Shown here in pieces: positions 25,321 through 35,794 of a DNA stretch of 64,000 nucleotides. Location of the stretch: contig NZ_LZIF01000039.1 of NCBI RefSeq assembly GCF_001667145.1, forward strand, positions 1-64,000. Reading direction: 5' to 3'. Numbering within the stretch: position 1 is the stretch's first letter; every line of letters starts with the position of its first letter. The stretch is from Mycobacterium sp. 852002-51971_SCH5477799-a. Lineage in GTDB: Bacteria > Actinomycetota > Actinomycetes > Mycobacteriales > Mycobacteriaceae. Under the pieces are notes generated by a model, which made no database searches, was not told where the DNA came from, and saw only the letters and a list, made by a program, of their open reading frames with translations. A program made the translations under genes and the position numbers.

Positions 25321-26060
25321 ACCCGACCTAGGGCTTCGGCCCCGGCGCGGCTGCGAATCCGAGATGGATCGGCTGGCCGACGGCCCCACAAGAGCAGCAC
25401 GCGCGCGGCGGCGTCGGTTTCCAGGGTGGCGGGGCCTTCCGGTTCGGCGAGGCCGATGGTGACCTGAGTCGGATCGGCGGCCAGGACAACGTCGTCGGTA
25501 CCGTCGGCTCGCAGCCGAGCCTCGACGCGCTCTCCCGGGCTCAACAGCTTGGCCCCTTTCGCCAACAATGGCTTGCCGACGGCGACGACGCTGTGGGTCG
25601 TCATCCAGCGCTCGGCCAGCCGGGACTGGGCGGCCGGCTCGTCGCCGGTGATGTCCCAGCTGTGCAGGACGAGCTCTTCGCGCATGTGCTCGGCGAACCA
25701 GGGGACCTTCATGGTGCGCCCCGTCCAGGCGACATCGGTGTCGGAGGGCACTCCTTCGGCCGCCACCGCGACCTCGTTGAGGATGGCCATCCGGTCCAAC
25801 AGCGCGTCCCACAGATCCGCGTCGTTCAAGGCGCGTAACGGGCCCTCGCGCTCCTCGAAGTTGCGGGTGGCCACGGGCTGACCGTTCAGGTGGCCGCCGA
25901 GCACACGCGCGAGTTCTTCGGCGTTTCCGGCCTGATGCACGACGATGTCGCGTACGGTCCAGGCCTCACACCAGGTGCCGGCGTCGGGCCCGTGCCTGCG
26001 TACCGCATCCACGAACGGTGCCCACTCGGGAAATCGATCGTCGTCGATTCGTCGCTTCAC
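25296..26060 (-). CDS. Maleylpyruvate isomerase/DinB-like mycothiol-dependent enzyme
   Basis: A 254-residue protein of the mycothiol-dependent maleylpyruvate isomerase N-domain family (DinB-like four-helix bundle). Putative metal ligands are H42 (VVHQAGN) and E129/H133 (REELVLHSWD), the expected H-E-H set. It ends with an SCP-like C-terminal region. GTG 26060 is chosen because a TATACC -10 lies 7 bp upstream, implying a leaderless mRNA; an in-frame TTG at 26090 is the alternative. I do not recall an H37Rv counterpart here. The substrate is unknown. Confidence 0.78.
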   Translation of the reverse strand: MKRRIDDDRFPEWAPFVDAVRRHGPDAGTWCEAWTVRDIVVHQAGNAEELARVLGGHLNGQPVATRNFEEREGPLRALNDADLWDALLDRMAILNEVAVAAEGVPSDTDVAWTGRTMKVPWFAEHMREELVLHSWDITGDEPAAQSRLAERWMTTHSVVAVGKPLLAKGAKLLSPGERVEARLRADGTDDVVLAADPTQVTIGLAEPEGPATLETDAAARVLLLWGRRPADPSRIRSRAGAEALGRVRRLLSGY

Positions 26061-26066
26061 AGCTTC

Positions 26067-26076
26067 GGGTATACCC
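26067..26076 (-). promoter_or_regulatory. Palindromic -10 box GGGTATACCC
   Basis: A perfect 10-bp palindrome containing TATACC on the minus strand. It ends 6 bp before the GTG at 26060, the right spacing for a leaderless transcript. The core GGTATACC also precedes mutT2 and phhB. Confidence 0.45.
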
Positions 26077-26099
26077 GCCGCCTGTGACAAGAATGCGAA

Positions 26100-28691
26100 C
26101 TACGCGGCCAGGGGCGTGTAGTCGGTAGTGCGCTGCCGCGCCGGGCGACCGATGCCCGCGGCGATCGCGGTCAGCTCCGCCACCGTCTTGGACGAGCCGT
26201 GTTCCGAACCGGCCATCCGCGAGATGGTCTCCTCCATCAACGTGCCGCCCAGGTCGTTGGCGCCACCGTTGAGCATCACCTGCGTGCGCTCGACGCCGAG
26301 CTTGACCCAGCTGGTCTGGATTTGAGAAATGCGGCCGTGCAACATGATTCGCGCCAGCGCATGCACCGCCCGGTTGTCACGATGGGTGGGCCCAGGACGC
26401 GACGCGCCGGCCAGATACAGCGGTGAACTCTGGTGCACGAACGGCAACGGCACGAACTCAGTGAAACCGCCGGTGCGGTCCTGGATGTCACGCAACACGT
26501 TGAGGTGGCCGACCCAGTGCCGCGGGCTGTCGACGTGGCCGTACATCATGGTCGACGAAGACCGCAGCCCCACCTCGTGTGCGGTGCTGACGACTTCGAT
26601 CCACAGCGACGTCGGCAACTTGCCCTTGGTGAGCACCCAACGCACTTCGTCATCCAGGATCTCTGCGGCGGTGCCGGGGATGGTGTCCAGGCCCGCTTCG
26701 CGCAGACTGGTCAGCCACTCACGAATGCTCAACCCGCTCTTGGTCACACCGTTGGCGATCTCCATCGGCGAGAACGCGTGCACGTGCATCGACGGCACCC
26801 GCGCTTTGACGGCGCGAACCAGGTCGGCGTAGCCGGTCACCGGCAGCTCGGGGTCGATGCCGCCCTGCATGCACACCTCGGTGGCGCCTTGAACGTGCGC
26901 TTCCCACGCGCGGTCGGCGACCTCGTCGGTGGACAGCGAGAATGCGTCGGCGTCGCCCTTGCGCTGCGCGAACGCACAGAACCGGCACCCGGTGTAGCAG
27001 ATGTTGGTGAAGTTGATGTTGCGGTTCACCACAAAGGTCACGTCATCGCCGACGGTCTCGCGGCGCAACGTATCGGCAAGCGCGACAACCGCTTCCAGGG
27101 CCGGACCGTCGGCGGTCGCCAGCGACAGGTATTCGGCGTCGGAGCAGCCGGCCGGGTCGCGCTCGGCGGACCGCAGCGCGGCAAGCACGTCGGTGTCTAG
27201 GCGTTTTGGCGCTTTGGCGCCTTGCGCGGCCAGTTCGTGGACATGGGCGCGGATCGATTCCCAGTCGCCGAAGGCACTGTCGATATCGCTGCGGGTTTCC
27301 GTGTTGCGGCCCTCGCTGTCGATCGCCGCGTTGAGGTCGACCCGGCCCGAGGAGCCGACGTCGTCGGGCTCCTGCCAGGGCAGCCCTACCGGGTTGACGT
27401 CGCGGGCCAGCCCGGTCGCCGGATCGGCCAACGCCGTCACGTGTCCCTGCACGCGCGGGTCGATCCAGGCAGAGCCGGCCTGAACGTATCTGGGCTGCGC
27501 GGTCAACCGCTGAACCAGCTCGTAGCCGGCCGCGGCGGTGACGGCGGCCAGGTCGTCCAGGGCCGGCCACGGCCGCTCCGGGTTGACGTGGTCGGGCGTC
27601 AGCGGCGAAACCCCACCCCAGTCATCGACTCCGGCACCGATCAGCGCCAGACACTCGTCGCGCGAAACCAGGTTCGGCGGCGCCTGGATGCGCATCCCGG
27701 GCCCGAGCACCAGTCGCGCGACCGCCACCGTCGCCAGGTAATCCTCGATGCCGGCGTCGGGGACGGCGGCCATCGCGGTGTGTTCCTTGGCCCGGAAGTT
27801 CTGCACGATGACTTCCTGCACGTGGCCGAACTCCTTGTGCGACTTGCGGATCGCATGCAAGGTGTCGGCTCGCTCGGCGAGGGTCTCGCCGATGCCGACC
27901 AGCAGGCCGGTGGTGAATGGTATCGACAACCGGCCCGCGTCGGTCAGCGCGCGCAGGCGGACGGCCGGGTCTTTGTCCGGGCTACCGTAGTGCGCAAGCC
28001 CTTTCGTCTCGAACAGCCGCCGCGATGTGGTCTCGAGCATCATGCCCATCGACGGCGCCACCGGCTTGAGCCGCGCCATCTCCGACCAACTCATCACGCC
28101 TGGGTTCAAGTGCGGCAACAGCCCGGTCTCTTCGAGCACCCGGATCGCCATCGCCCGCACATAGGACAGCGTGGAGTCGTAGCCACGCTCCTCCAGCCAC
28201 TCGCGCGCTTCCGGCCAGCGATCCTCTGGCCGATCGCCGAGGGTGAATAGTGCTTCCTTGCAACCGAGTTCGGCACCGCGCTTGGCGATGTCGACAATTT
28301 CGTCTGGCTCGAGATACATGCCGGCCCCTTGGGCACGCAGCTTGCCGGGGACGGTGACGAAGGTGCAGTAATGACAGCTGTCCCGGCACAGATGAGTGAC
28401 CGGGATAAAAACCTTGCGCGAGTAGGTGATCGGCAGCCCGCCGCCCGGGCCGCGCCGGCCGGCCGACTCCAGACCCGCGTCGCGCACCCGCGCCGCGCTG
28501 GCACACAGATCCGCGAGGTCCGCGCCCCGCGCGGTCATCGCGACCGCCGCCTCATCGACGTTCAGCGCAACGCCATCCCGAGCCCGTCGCAGTACCCGTC
28601 GCAGCGCCGAGGCGCTGACCTCAACGGAGGCCTTACCCGGGACCACCGGGTTGGGCAGAGCGGTAGGCTCGTCGCCCGGAGTCAACAGCAC
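26100..28691 (-). CDS. fbiC: FO synthase FbiC (bifunctional CofG/CofH)
   Basis: An 863-residue radical-SAM enzyme joining 5-amino-6-ribitylamino-uracil and tyrosine to make the deazaflavin FO of coenzyme F420. The CofG half has the cluster motif CRDSCHYC (C102, C106, C109). The CofH half has CYTGCRFC. Both halves are complete. GTG 28691 ([13 protein letters not shown]) follows GGGGAAG and gives a length close to M. tuberculosis FbiC (856). Longer starts upstream are less likely. F420 would serve the Rv1155-like protein at 49162. Confidence 0.95.
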   Translation of the reverse strand: MLLTPGDEPTALPNPVVPGKASVEVSASALRRVLRRARDGVALNVDEAAVAMTARGADLADLCASAARVRDAGLESAGRRGPGGGLPITYSRKVFIPVTHLCRDSCHYCTFVTVPGKLRAQGAGMYLEPDEIVDIAKRGAELGCKEALFTLGDRPEDRWPEAREWLEERGYDSTLSYVRAMAIRVLEETGLLPHLNPGVMSWSEMARLKPVAPSMGMMLETTSRRLFETKGLAHYGSPDKDPAVRLRALTDAGRLSIPFTTGLLVGIGETLAERADTLHAIRKSHKEFGHVQEVIVQNFRAKEHTAMAAVPDAGIEDYLATVAVARLVLGPGMRIQAPPNLVSRDECLALIGAGVDDWGGVSPLTPDHVNPERPWPALDDLAAVTAAAGYELVQRLTAQPRYVQAGSAWIDPRVQGHVTALADPATGLARDVNPVGLPWQEPDDVGSSGRVDLNAAIDSEGRNTETRSDIDSAFGDWESIRAHVHELAAQGAKAPKRLDTDVLAALRSAERDPAGCSDAEYLSLATADGPALEAVVALADTLRRETVGDDVTFVVNRNINFTNICYTGCRFCAFAQRKGDADAFSLSTDEVADRAWEAHVQGATEVCMQGGIDPELPVTGYADLVRAVKARVPSMHVHAFSPMEIANGVTKSGLSIREWLTSLREAGLDTIPGTAAEILDDEVRWVLTKGKLPTSLWIEVVSTAHEVGLRSSSTMMYGHVDSPRHWVGHLNVLRDIQDRTGGFTEFVPLPFVHQSSPLYLAGASRPGPTHRDNRAVHALARIMLHGRISQIQTSWVKLGVERTQVMLNGGANDLGGTLMEETISRMAGSEHGSSKTVAELTAIAAGIGRPARQRTTDYTPLAA

Positions 28692-28835
28692 CTTCGTGTA
28701 ACTTCCCCACGATCGAATTTCATCCGTGCGTCCCAACATGTGAAATCGTGGCACCCGCTGGCGGGTCCCGTCTGGGCAACTGTCAACAGTAGCGGCACAC
28801 CCGCGCGGGCACGCGGGCGACATCCCGGCTCGACG

Positions 28836-29297
28836 TCAGGCGCCCTGGCCGCGCCGCCATAGCACCCATACGGGTGGTACGACGCCCAGGACCAGCAGCA
28901 ATAAGGCCCCGTATGCCATCAGGCCGCGGCCGCCCAGGACGACGTCGTCGGCCGGTCCGCCCATGCTGATCACCGCGACCGTCAGCAGCCACGTCCACAA
29001 CGGCAAGGCCGCCAGGCGGGGCGATCCGGTCCAGCGACCGGCAGCCCACACCAGCGCCGCATTGACCAGTCCAGAGACCAGCCCGCTGATGGGAAAGGGA
29101 ACCGTACCGATGTAGAGCGGCAGCAGCAGAGCTCCGGCAAGAGCGGAGAGCACCCCGTCGACCGCCAAGAGGGCCAACACGACGAAACGGATCGCGGGGT
29201 CGGTGGCACCGCTGTCGTCGACGGATGCGACGCGTGGCTTGGTTTCGGTCAGGTCGGGACGCTGTCGAGGTTGGACAAGATGGAGCCGATAACCCAC
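28836..29297 (-). CDS. Integral membrane protein (Rv1171-like)
   Basis: A protein of up to 153 residues with four predicted transmembrane helices (FVVLALLAVDGVLSALAGAL, a second near GLVSGLVNAALVWA, a third at LWTWLLTVAVI, a fourth at LLLLVLGVVPPVWVLW). Position and topology match Rv1171 of M. tuberculosis. The start is uncertain: GTG 29297 overlaps the small ORF upstream, whereas CTG at 29252 would overlap that ORF's stop as CTGA and give 138 residues. The function is unknown; the neighbours are mshB and fbiC. Confidence 0.7.
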   Translation of the reverse strand: MGYRLHLVQPRQRPDLTETKPRVASVDDSGATDPAIRFVVLALLAVDGVLSALAGALLLPLYIGTVPFPISGLVSGLVNAALVWAAGRWTGSPRLAALPLWTWLLTVAVISMGGPADDVVLGGRGLMAYGALLLLVLGVVPPVWVLWRRGQGA

Positions 29298-29356
29298 TGA
29301 AAGCTGTCCAGCCGGTCCTGCCAGTGCTGCTGGTTAGGGTCCAGGTCGGGGTCCAT
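29249..29356 (-). CDS. Small ORF, 35 residues, between mshB and the Rv1171-like gene
   Basis: ATG 29356 is preceded by GGAAGGAA at good spacing and opens MDPDLDPNQQHWQDRL, continuing to a TGA at 29249-29251. The peptide is acidic at the N-terminus and amphipathic after. It lies 33 bp downstream of the mshB stop and abuts the Rv1171-like frame. No family is recognised. A strong ribosome-binding site in an otherwise short gap is the main support. Confidence 0.5.
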   Translation of the reverse strand: MDPDLDPNQQHWQDRLDSFQWVIGSILSNLDSVPT

Positions 29357-29389
29357 GCGAATTCCTTCCGTGGCTGCCTGATTGGCAGC

Positions 29390-30304
29390 TTACCGCGTCG
29401 AGGCAGGGGGGAAACCAAGCCCTGCGAGCAGGTCGGTTTCCCAACCGCGCTCGTCGCGCTCTCCCGCGGCACCGGCGGCGAGCACGTAATGCTCGTCCCC
29501 CGATATCGGTATCGCCACGTTGTTCGACAGCGCGCAGGCCCGACCGGTCGGCCCGACCACCACCTGGGTGGCGTGCGCGGCCAGCGCCGCCCGCTTGGCC
29601 GCCAGCGCCTTCGGTCCGGTCTCGACGACGGCGTCGATGTCGTCGTCGGCGTAGCCGAAGGTGAACTCCTCTTTGGGCGGGATCGACCATTCCGGCCGCA
29701 GATCCTCGGGCGTCAACTCCGCCACGGCCGCCTCGAATGTGCGCTTCGCGAAGACCGACCAGTACAACTTCGGTGCGGCCCAGGGCTGGCCGGGGAAGTC
29801 GGCGGCGCCGGCTCCCGGGGCGGCCGCCGCCACGGCGGCCACCGTAACCCGGTGCGCATGCACGTGATCGGGATGGCCGTAGCCTCCGCCGGGGTCGTAC
29901 GTCACGACGACGTGCGGGCGCTGCTCGCGAATGACGGCCACCAGCGCGCCGACGGCCTCGCGCTCGTCGGCGTCGATGAAGCGTTGCCGGCGCCGTTGGG
30001 GGGTGCCACGCATGCCCGAATCCCGCCACCGGCCGGCACCGCCGAGATAGCGGGGCTCGCTGACGCCCAGCCCCCGCAGCGCGGCGGTCAATTCACCGAT
30101 CCGGTAGCCGCCGAGTTGGTCCGCGCGATCGACTGCGAGTTCGGCCCACCGCTCGCCGATCACCTCGCCCTCCTCGCCCAGCGTGCAGGTGACGACGCGG
30201 ACATCCGCCCCACGGGCGGCGTAGTGCGCGATGGTCGCACCGGTGCCGAGGCTCTCGTCGTCGGGGTGCGCGTGGACGAACAGCAGCCGCGGCGTCTCAG
30301 GCAT
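29390..30304 (-). CDS. mshB: GlcNAc-Ins deacetylase MshB (mycothiol biosynthesis)
   Basis: A 304-residue zinc deacetylase that removes acetate from 1-O-(N-acetylglucosaminyl)-myo-inositol, the second committed step of mycothiol synthesis. The zinc motif AHPDDE lies near residue 13 and the second motif GHPDHVHAH near 147; the C-terminus ends [12 protein letters not shown] as in M. tuberculosis MshB (303). ATG 30304 ([14 protein letters not shown]) is preferred over 30313. It is divergent from a TetR gene, as Rv1170 is from Rv1167c after loss of the PE gene. Confidence 0.95.
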   Translation of the reverse strand: MPETPRLLFVHAHPDDESLGTGATIAHYAARGADVRVVTCTLGEEGEVIGERWAELAVDRADQLGGYRIGELTAALRGLGVSEPRYLGGAGRWRDSGMRGTPQRRRQRFIDADEREAVGALVAVIREQRPHVVVTYDPGGGYGHPDHVHAHRVTVAAVAAAAPGAGAADFPGQPWAAPKLYWSVFAKRTFEAAVAELTPEDLRPEWSIPPKEEFTFGYADDDIDAVVETGPKALAAKRAALAAHATQVVVGPTGRACALSNNVAIPISGDEHYVLAAGAAGERDERGWETDLLAGLGFPPASTR

Positions 30305-30428
30305 GGACGGCACCCTACCGTCAGCGGCGAGCGAGTCGGCATCCGGGCTTAGTGTCCGGCACCGTTTCTTATGTTGGCCGTCGGCTGGCCGTGTCGCCGG
30401 GACCTCGGCGGATAGGAACGCGCACGGC

Positions 30429-30434
30429 TACTAT
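30429..30434 (+). promoter_or_regulatory. -10 box TACTAT, leaderless tetR transcript
   Basis: TACTAT ends 6 bp before the GTG at 30441, so transcription should start at the start codon. AAGGA abuts the GTG and is too close to act as a ribosome-binding site. Confidence 0.45.
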
Positions 30435-30440
30435 CAAGGA

Positions 30441-31052
30441 GTGCCCCAGCTCACGGACGCAGACCAGACCGGCAACCGAAGCCGCCGGCGAGGTGAGGTC
30501 CTCGAACGCGCGCTGTACGAGGCCACCCTGGCCGAGCTGACCGAAGTCGGGTACGGGGGCCTGACCATGGAGGGAATCGCGGCGCGCGCCCACACCGGCA
30601 AGGCCGCGCTCTACCGGCGCTGGGACACGAAGTGCGAACTGGTGCACGCCGCTTTGGTTTTCGCGCTCCCGCCGCTGCCCGAGCTGCGTTCCGGCCGTTC
30701 GGCCAGAGAGAACCTGCTGGCGATGTTCACCGCCCAGCGTGACCTGCTGGCCGGCAAGACCGGCTTCCCCGGTCTGGACGTCATCCATCAGCTGTTGCAC
30801 GAGCCCGAAATGCGGGCCATCTTCGCCGATGCGGTGGTGCGGCCGAGGATGAAAATCGTGGAATCGATCCTGCAGGCCGCCATCGAAGACGGCGACCTCG
30901 ATCCGAAGGTCGTCACGCCACTCACCGCCCGCATCGGGTCGGCTCTGATCAACCAGCACTTCCTGCTGAACGGTGCGCCACCGAACCGGCGCGAGCTGGC
31001 GCTGATCGTCGACACCGTGATTCCGCCCCGGGCGGCGGAGCCCGCCGGCTGA
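30441..31052 (+). CDS. TetR family transcriptional regulator (Rv1167c-like)
   Basis: A 203-residue TetR protein with the DNA-binding domain GGLTMEGIAARAHTGKAALYRRW and a C-terminal TetR_C region. It is divergent from mshB and convergent with lpqW. Length and position match Rv1167c (201 residues). GTG 30441 appears leaderless. A longer frame upstream overlaps mshB and is not supported. The target and ligand are unknown. Confidence 0.88.
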   Translation: MPQLTDADQTGNRSRRRGEVLERALYEATLAELTEVGYGGLTMEGIAARAHTGKAALYRRWDTKCELVHAALVFALPPLPELRSGRSARENLLAMFTAQRDLLAGKTGFPGLDVIHQLLHEPEMRAIFADAVVRPRMKIVESILQAAIEDGDLDPKVVTPLTARIGSALINQHFLLNGAPPNRRELALIVDTVIPPRAAEPAG

Positions 31053-31061
31053 CGATGCGGG

Positions 31062-32951
31062 TTACGGCCCGGTCTTGATCCATTGGCCGGCGTCGCCGAC
31101 GATGCCGACCGGAACCGCGCCGGACAAGCTGACGTTCTGCACGCTCGGACCGGCCCCGACGATCGTGGTGTCCTGCAGGATCGGCAGGACGGTGGACATG
31201 TTCCACAACCGCGGTTCGACCGCGGTGATCACGTCGTTGATGTTCTTGGTGCCGTTGAGGGCGGCATCGATGTTCGACTGGATGCTGCGATCGCAGATCC
31301 CGGTCAGGTTCGACGGCGCTTGCACCAGGGCGTTGGGATCGGCCGGGCGGCTGGGCGGCGGCGTCGTGGTCGGTGTCGTCGACGTCGCGGCCGGACCCGT
31401 GGACGGCGTGGGGCCGGCGGGGGCCGACGGCGCGGGCGCCGGTCCATTGGAAACGGGCACCTGGGTCGATTCCAGTGCGCGACAGCCGTACCGGGAGGCG
31501 AGCCGGGCCGCCAGATTTCCGCCCGCCTGGTGCCAGCCGACGATCGCGTCCACGCGGTTGTCGTTCAGCGCGTCGTGGTAGAGGGTGACCGGGTCCAGCG
31601 CCAGCACGGTCGCGGCGATGCCGACGTTGCGCAACCGGTCGGCGGCGGTGTTGGCCACCGCGACCGAGGTCGGGTCATTCGCCGCGACCCCGATGACCAG
31701 TGAGAGCTCTTGGCCGTCCTTGCTGATCCGCCCGCGGATGACCTCGGGCGGCCCGGTGTTCGGCGGGGCAGGCGCGGGCGATGCCGAGGAGTTGGGTTCC
31801 ACCTTGTAGCCGGCCCCCTCCAGCAGCGCCAGCGCCGCCGGCGTCGACATCGCCGGTGGCGCGGTCGGCTCGTATCCCGGGTCGCTCGGCGCGCGGATCT
31901 GGGCCTGGTCCAGGGTGACGGTGTTGTCGCTGCCCGCGCCCACGGCCGCGAGCAGGTCCACGTCGAGCAGCCCCAAGATCGCCTTGCGGACCTGTGTGTC
32001 GGCCAGTTTGGGCTCGTTGGCCCGCAGCGTGAGCTGCATGACCCGCGGCGTCACGATCCGGGCGGTCCGGACATCGGGTATGGCGGACAGCTGCGCGAAG
32101 GCCGCCGAGCCGCCATGCACCTGCGCCACCTGGGTGTCGCCGTTGCGCACGGAATCGGCCAGCGCGGCCGGCGCTCCGGCGCGCCGGAACAGGATGAGCG
32201 CGGGTTTCGCCGGTAGCCCCCAATAGCGGTCGTTGCGGGCCACCAGGATCTCGTCGCGCTGCGGGTCGATGCTCTCCACGCGGAACTGCCCGCCGGTGAC
32301 CGGAAGCGCCCGGGCCAGGCCGGCGGCGAACCCCCCGGGCACGTCCTTGACGATGTGCGCCGGGAGGATGTCGCTGAACAACTCCCGCCACGCCGGGTAC
32401 GGTTCGGCGAAGGTGACCACTGCCTGCTTGCCGCCTTCCAGCGACTGCACCCCGGTGATGAGGTCATAGCCGGCCGGGTCGACGACCCCGGGCTGGCTGA
32501 CCATCTGGTGCCACAGGTACCAGAAGTCGTCGGCGGCTATCGGCGCGTTGTCGGTCCACTGCGCCTCGGGCCGGATCTTGTAGGTGACCGTGAACGGATT
32601 CTGACTGGTCACCTCGGCCGACACCAACAGGGTCGGATCCATCTCCCAGCGTGAGCCGGTCGACGTGTTGGTGTCGGGGACCGGCCGAAACGCGCTCGGC
32701 AGCACCAGCGCGCTGATCGCCGCGTTCACCGGGGACAGGTCGGACAGCAGATGCGGATTGAAGCCCGCCCCGATCGAGTCGATGCCCATGATGATCTCGC
32801 TGACCCGGGGCGGCGCTGGCACCGAGTTATGCGGCGTATCGGTGCTCTGCGGCGCCGGCGGCGGGTTTACGGTGCAGGCCGAGAGAACCAGTCCGACCAG
32901 CGAAATCAGGCCGGCGAGCACCATCAACCAACGGCGGACTCGTCTCGGCAC
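31062..32951 (-). CDS. lpqW: Lipoprotein LpqW
   Basis: A 629-residue lipoprotein with a substrate-binding-protein fold (SBP type 5). The lipobox LVLSAC gives a lipidated Cys at residue 26 from the GTG at 32951; a GTG at 32996 would make an unusually long n-region. Long blocks match M. tuberculosis Rv1166, e.g. [21 protein letters not shown] low-complexity Pro/Ala/Thr linker lies near residues 505-545. Established work places LpqW in control of the PIM/LAM branch point, acting with pimE, which is also in this window. It lies directly downstream of typA. Confidence 0.93.
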   Translation of the reverse strand: MPRRVRRWLMVLAGLISLVGLVLSACTVNPPPAPQSTDTPHNSVPAPPRVSEIIMGIDSIGAGFNPHLLSDLSPVNAAISALVLPSAFRPVPDTNTSTGSRWEMDPTLLVSAEVTSQNPFTVTYKIRPEAQWTDNAPIAADDFWYLWHQMVSQPGVVDPAGYDLITGVQSLEGGKQAVVTFAEPYPAWRELFSDILPAHIVKDVPGGFAAGLARALPVTGGQFRVESIDPQRDEILVARNDRYWGLPAKPALILFRRAGAPAALADSVRNGDTQVAQVHGGSAAFAQLSAIPDVRTARIVTPRVMQLTLRANEPKLADTQVRKAILGLLDVDLLAAVGAGSDNTVTLDQAQIRAPSDPGYEPTAPPAMSTPAALALLEGAGYKVEPNSSASPAPAPPNTGPPEVIRGRISKDGQELSLVIGVAANDPTSVAVANTAADRLRNVGIAATVLALDPVTLYHDALNDNRVDAIVGWHQAGGNLAARLASRYGCRALESTQVPVSNGPAPAPSAPAGPTPSTGPAATSTTPTTTPPPSRPADPNALVQAPSNLTGICDRSIQSNIDAALNGTKNINDVITAVEPRLWNMSTVLPILQDTTIVGAGPSVQNVSLSGAVPVGIVGDAGQWIKTGP

Positions 32952-33002
32952 GCTGCTCAGGGTATCGAGCAGCCGTACAGCGGCCCGTCCGACCACCCGA
33001 TG

Positions 33003-34892
33003 TCAACCCCGTGCCTTGGCGCGCGACCGGCTGCGGGCCCGGGAGGTGGCGTCCAGCTCGACCTTGCGCACCCGCACGATCTCCGGGGTCACTTCGACGC
33101 ACTCGTCTTGGGCACAGAATTCCATGGCCTGCTCGAGATCGAGTTCGAGCGGCCGGGCCAACGTTTCGATGACATCGGCGGTCGACGACCGCATGTTGGT
33201 CAGCTTCTTCTCGCGGGTGACGTTGATGTCGAGATCCTCTGCGCGCGGGTTGATTCCGACGACCATGCCCTCGTAGGTGTCCTGGCCGGGTTCGACGAAG
33301 AACTGGCCGCGGTCGGCGAGCTGGATCATGGCGAACGGTGTGATCGTGCCGGCGCGGTCGGACACCAGCGACCCGGTGTGGCGGGCCCGAATCTCCCCGG
33401 CCCAGGGCCGATAGCCGTCGAACACGGCATTGGCGATGCCGGTGCCGCGGGTCAGGGTGAGGAAATCGGTGCGGAAGCCGATCAGGCCACGGCTGGGCAC
33501 GATGAAGTCCATCCGGACCCAGCCCGCCGCGTGGTTCGTCATCTCTTCCATGCGGCCCTTGCGGGCGGCCATCAGCTGGGTGATTGCGCCGACGAACTCC
33601 TCGGGGCAGTCGATGGTCATCGCCTCGAACGGCTCGTGCAGCTTGCCGTCGATTGTCTGCGTGACGACCTGCGGCTTGCCGACCGTGAGCTCGAAACCCT
33701 CGCGGCGCATCTGCTCGACGAGCACCGCCAGCGCGAGCTCGCCGCGGCCCTGCACCTCCCAGGCGTCGGGCCGGTCGATATCGACGACCTTGATGGAGAC
33801 GTTGCCGACGAGTTCGGCGTCCAGCCGCGACTTCACCATGCGAGCGGTCAACTTGTGGCCCTTCACCTTGCCCGCCAGCGGCGAGGTGTTCGTGCCGATG
33901 GTCACCGAGATGGCGGGCTCGTCGACCGTGATGCGCGGCAGCGCGTGCGCGTGGTCCGGATCGGCCAGCGTGTCGCCGATCATGATCTCCGGAATGCCCG
34001 CGACGGCGACGATGTCCCCGGCGATGGCTTCGTCGGTGGGCGTACGTTCCACGCCCTCGGTCACCAGCAGTTCGGTGATCTTCGCGTTCGTGATGACCGG
34101 ATGCCCGTCCACCTCGCGCATCCAGGCCACCTGCTGGCCCTTGCGGATCCGGCCCTTGTAGATGCGGATCAGCGCGAGCCGTCCCAGGAAGGCCGAGGCG
34201 TCGAGGTTGGTGACCAGCGCCTGCAACGGCGCCTTGGGATCGCCCTGCGGCGGCGGGATGTGCTCGAGCAGAACGTCGAACAGCGGGTCGAGGTTGTCGC
34301 CCTGAGGGTTCTCGCCATTGGCCGGTTCGGTCGTGCTGGCGATGCCCGCCCGCCCCGAGGCGTACAGCGTCGGCAGGTCGAGGGCGGCCTCGGCGGCCTT
34401 CTGCGCGTCCTCGTCGAGGTCCGATGCGACGTCGAGCAGCAGGTCGTGGCTCTCCGAGACGACCTCGGAGATCCGGGCGTCCGGGCGGTCCGTCTTGTTG
34501 ACGACCAGGATCACCGGGAGGTGGGCGGCCAGGGCCTTGCGCAGCACGAAACGGGTCTGCGGCAGCGGGCCCTCGGAGGCGTCGACCAGCAGCAGCACGC
34601 CGTCGACCATGGAAAGTCCGCGCTCCACCTCACCACCGAAGTCGGCGTGGCCCGGAGTGTCGATGACGTTGATGACGGTCGTCGTTCCGTCCGCATGCTT
34701 GCGATGCACGGCCGTGTTCTTGGCCAAGATCGTGATGCCCTTTTCCTTCTCCAGGTCACCGGAGTCCATCAGGCGCTCGACCGTGTCGTCACCTCGGTGA
34801 TGCAGCGCGCCCGACTGCCGCAGCATCGCGTCGACCAAGGTGGTTTTTCCGTGGTCGACGTGGGCGACGATGGCGACGTTGCGAAATAGCAC
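33003..34892 (-). CDS. typA: Ribosome-associated GTPase TypA/BipA
   Basis: A 629-residue translational GTPase of the EF-G family. G1 is AHVDHGKTT at 10-18, switch regions include DLEKEKGITI and DTPGHADFGGEVERG, and NKTDRPDAR gives guanine specificity; EF-G-like domains and the BipA-specific C-terminus (GLIGFRTDFLTLTRGTGI) follow. It binds ribosomes and aids 50S assembly and stress growth. GTG 34892 opens MLFRNVAIVAHVDHGKT, almost as in Rv1165. It is probably cotranscribed with lpqW. Confidence 0.96.
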   Translation of the reverse strand: MLFRNVAIVAHVDHGKTTLVDAMLRQSGALHHRGDDTVERLMDSGDLEKEKGITILAKNTAVHRKHADGTTTVINVIDTPGHADFGGEVERGLSMVDGVLLLVDASEGPLPQTRFVLRKALAAHLPVILVVNKTDRPDARISEVVSESHDLLLDVASDLDEDAQKAAEAALDLPTLYASGRAGIASTTEPANGENPQGDNLDPLFDVLLEHIPPPQGDPKAPLQALVTNLDASAFLGRLALIRIYKGRIRKGQQVAWMREVDGHPVITNAKITELLVTEGVERTPTDEAIAGDIVAVAGIPEIMIGDTLADPDHAHALPRITVDEPAISVTIGTNTSPLAGKVKGHKLTARMVKSRLDAELVGNVSIKVVDIDRPDAWEVQGRGELALAVLVEQMRREGFELTVGKPQVVTQTIDGKLHEPFEAMTIDCPEEFVGAITQLMAARKGRMEEMTNHAAGWVRMDFIVPSRGLIGFRTDFLTLTRGTGIANAVFDGYRPWAGEIRARHTGSLVSDRAGTITPFAMIQLADRGQFFVEPGQDTYEGMVVGINPRAEDLDINVTREKKLTNMRSSTADVIETLARPLELDLEQAMEFCAQDECVEVTPEIVRVRKVELDATSRARSRSRAKARG

Positions 34893-35062
34893 GTCGGTGA
34901 TTGTGGCAGCGGGCGCGCGGGATAGCGAACCGGCTGGTGACGTGGCGCCCTCAGCGGGCGGCTGCCGGCGTCGAGTGTGCGGTGGCGTTGAGTGTGCGGT
35001 GGCGACGGACCGGGTCGGCGTGTCGTCGCCCTAGCCGCACCACCGAAGCGCAGGTTGGACGC

Positions 35063-35794
35063 TTACCAGCCGCGGCGGCGCGGTGCGGTACCGACGAGTT
35101 CGCCCTTGGCCGCGGCCTCGCGGCTGCGGTACACGATGTAGGGCCTGAACAGGTACACGACCGGGGCGCTGAACGCGTGCACCAGCCGGGTGAAGGGCCA
35201 CAGCGTGAACAGCACCATGCCGATCAGGGTGTGCAGCTGGTAGTCCAGCGGCGCGTTGATCATCACCTCGCCGTGCGGCTGGAATATCCAGATCCGGCGG
35301 AACCACATCCCGACCGTGTAGCGGTAGTGGAACTCGCCGCCGTGCGGGCCGGTGCCGATCAGGTCGCAGTACAGGCCCACCACGATCGCCAGCAGCAGCA
35401 CCACGTACATCACCTTGTCGCTGCGGCTGGTGGCCATGGTCACCGCCGGGCGGGTGAACCGCCGGTAGATCAGCAGCCCGATGCCGATTAGCGTCGCGAT
35501 GCCGGCGATCGACCCGGCGATGACCGCCTGCAGGTGGTAGAAGTGGTCGCTCACCTTCATCATCTGGGTGACCTTCGGCGGGACGAACAGCCCCATCACG
35601 TGCCCGGCGAACACCGCCAGGATGCCGAAATGGAAGATGGGACTGGCCACGCTCAGCAGTCGCGACTCGTAGATCTGCGACGAGCGTGAGGTCCAGCCGA
35701 ACTTGTCGTAGCGGTAGCGCCACCAGGTGCCCACGATCAGCACCGACAGCGTGACGTAGGGCGCGATGTCCCAGAACAGGACGTTGCTAAACAC
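35063..35794 (-). CDS. narI: Nitrate reductase gamma subunit NarI
   Basis: A 243-residue membrane cytochrome b with five predicted transmembrane helices that anchors NarGH and passes electrons from menaquinol through two hemes b. Several His suited to heme ligation (FHFGILAVFAGHVMG, KVSDHFYHLQAV, TLWPFTRLVHAFS) are visible. GTG 35794 overlaps narJ by 8 bases. It is the last gene of narGHJI. Confidence 0.95.
   Translation of the reverse strand: MFSNVLFWDIAPYVTLSVLIVGTWWRYRYDKFGWTSRSSQIYESRLLSVASPIFHFGILAVFAGHVMGLFVPPKVTQMMKVSDHFYHLQAVIAGSIAGIATLIGIGLLIYRRFTRPAVTMATSRSDKVMYVVLLLAIVVGLYCDLIGTGPHGGEFHYRYTVGMWFRRIWIFQPHGEVMINAPLDYQLHTLIGMVLFTLWPFTRLVHAFSAPVVYLFRPYIVYRSREAAAKGELVGTAPRRRGW

Noticed and set aside
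32751-34889. Plus-strand 712-codon open frame
   Set aside because: Antisense to typA and the lpqW start region, both unambiguous.
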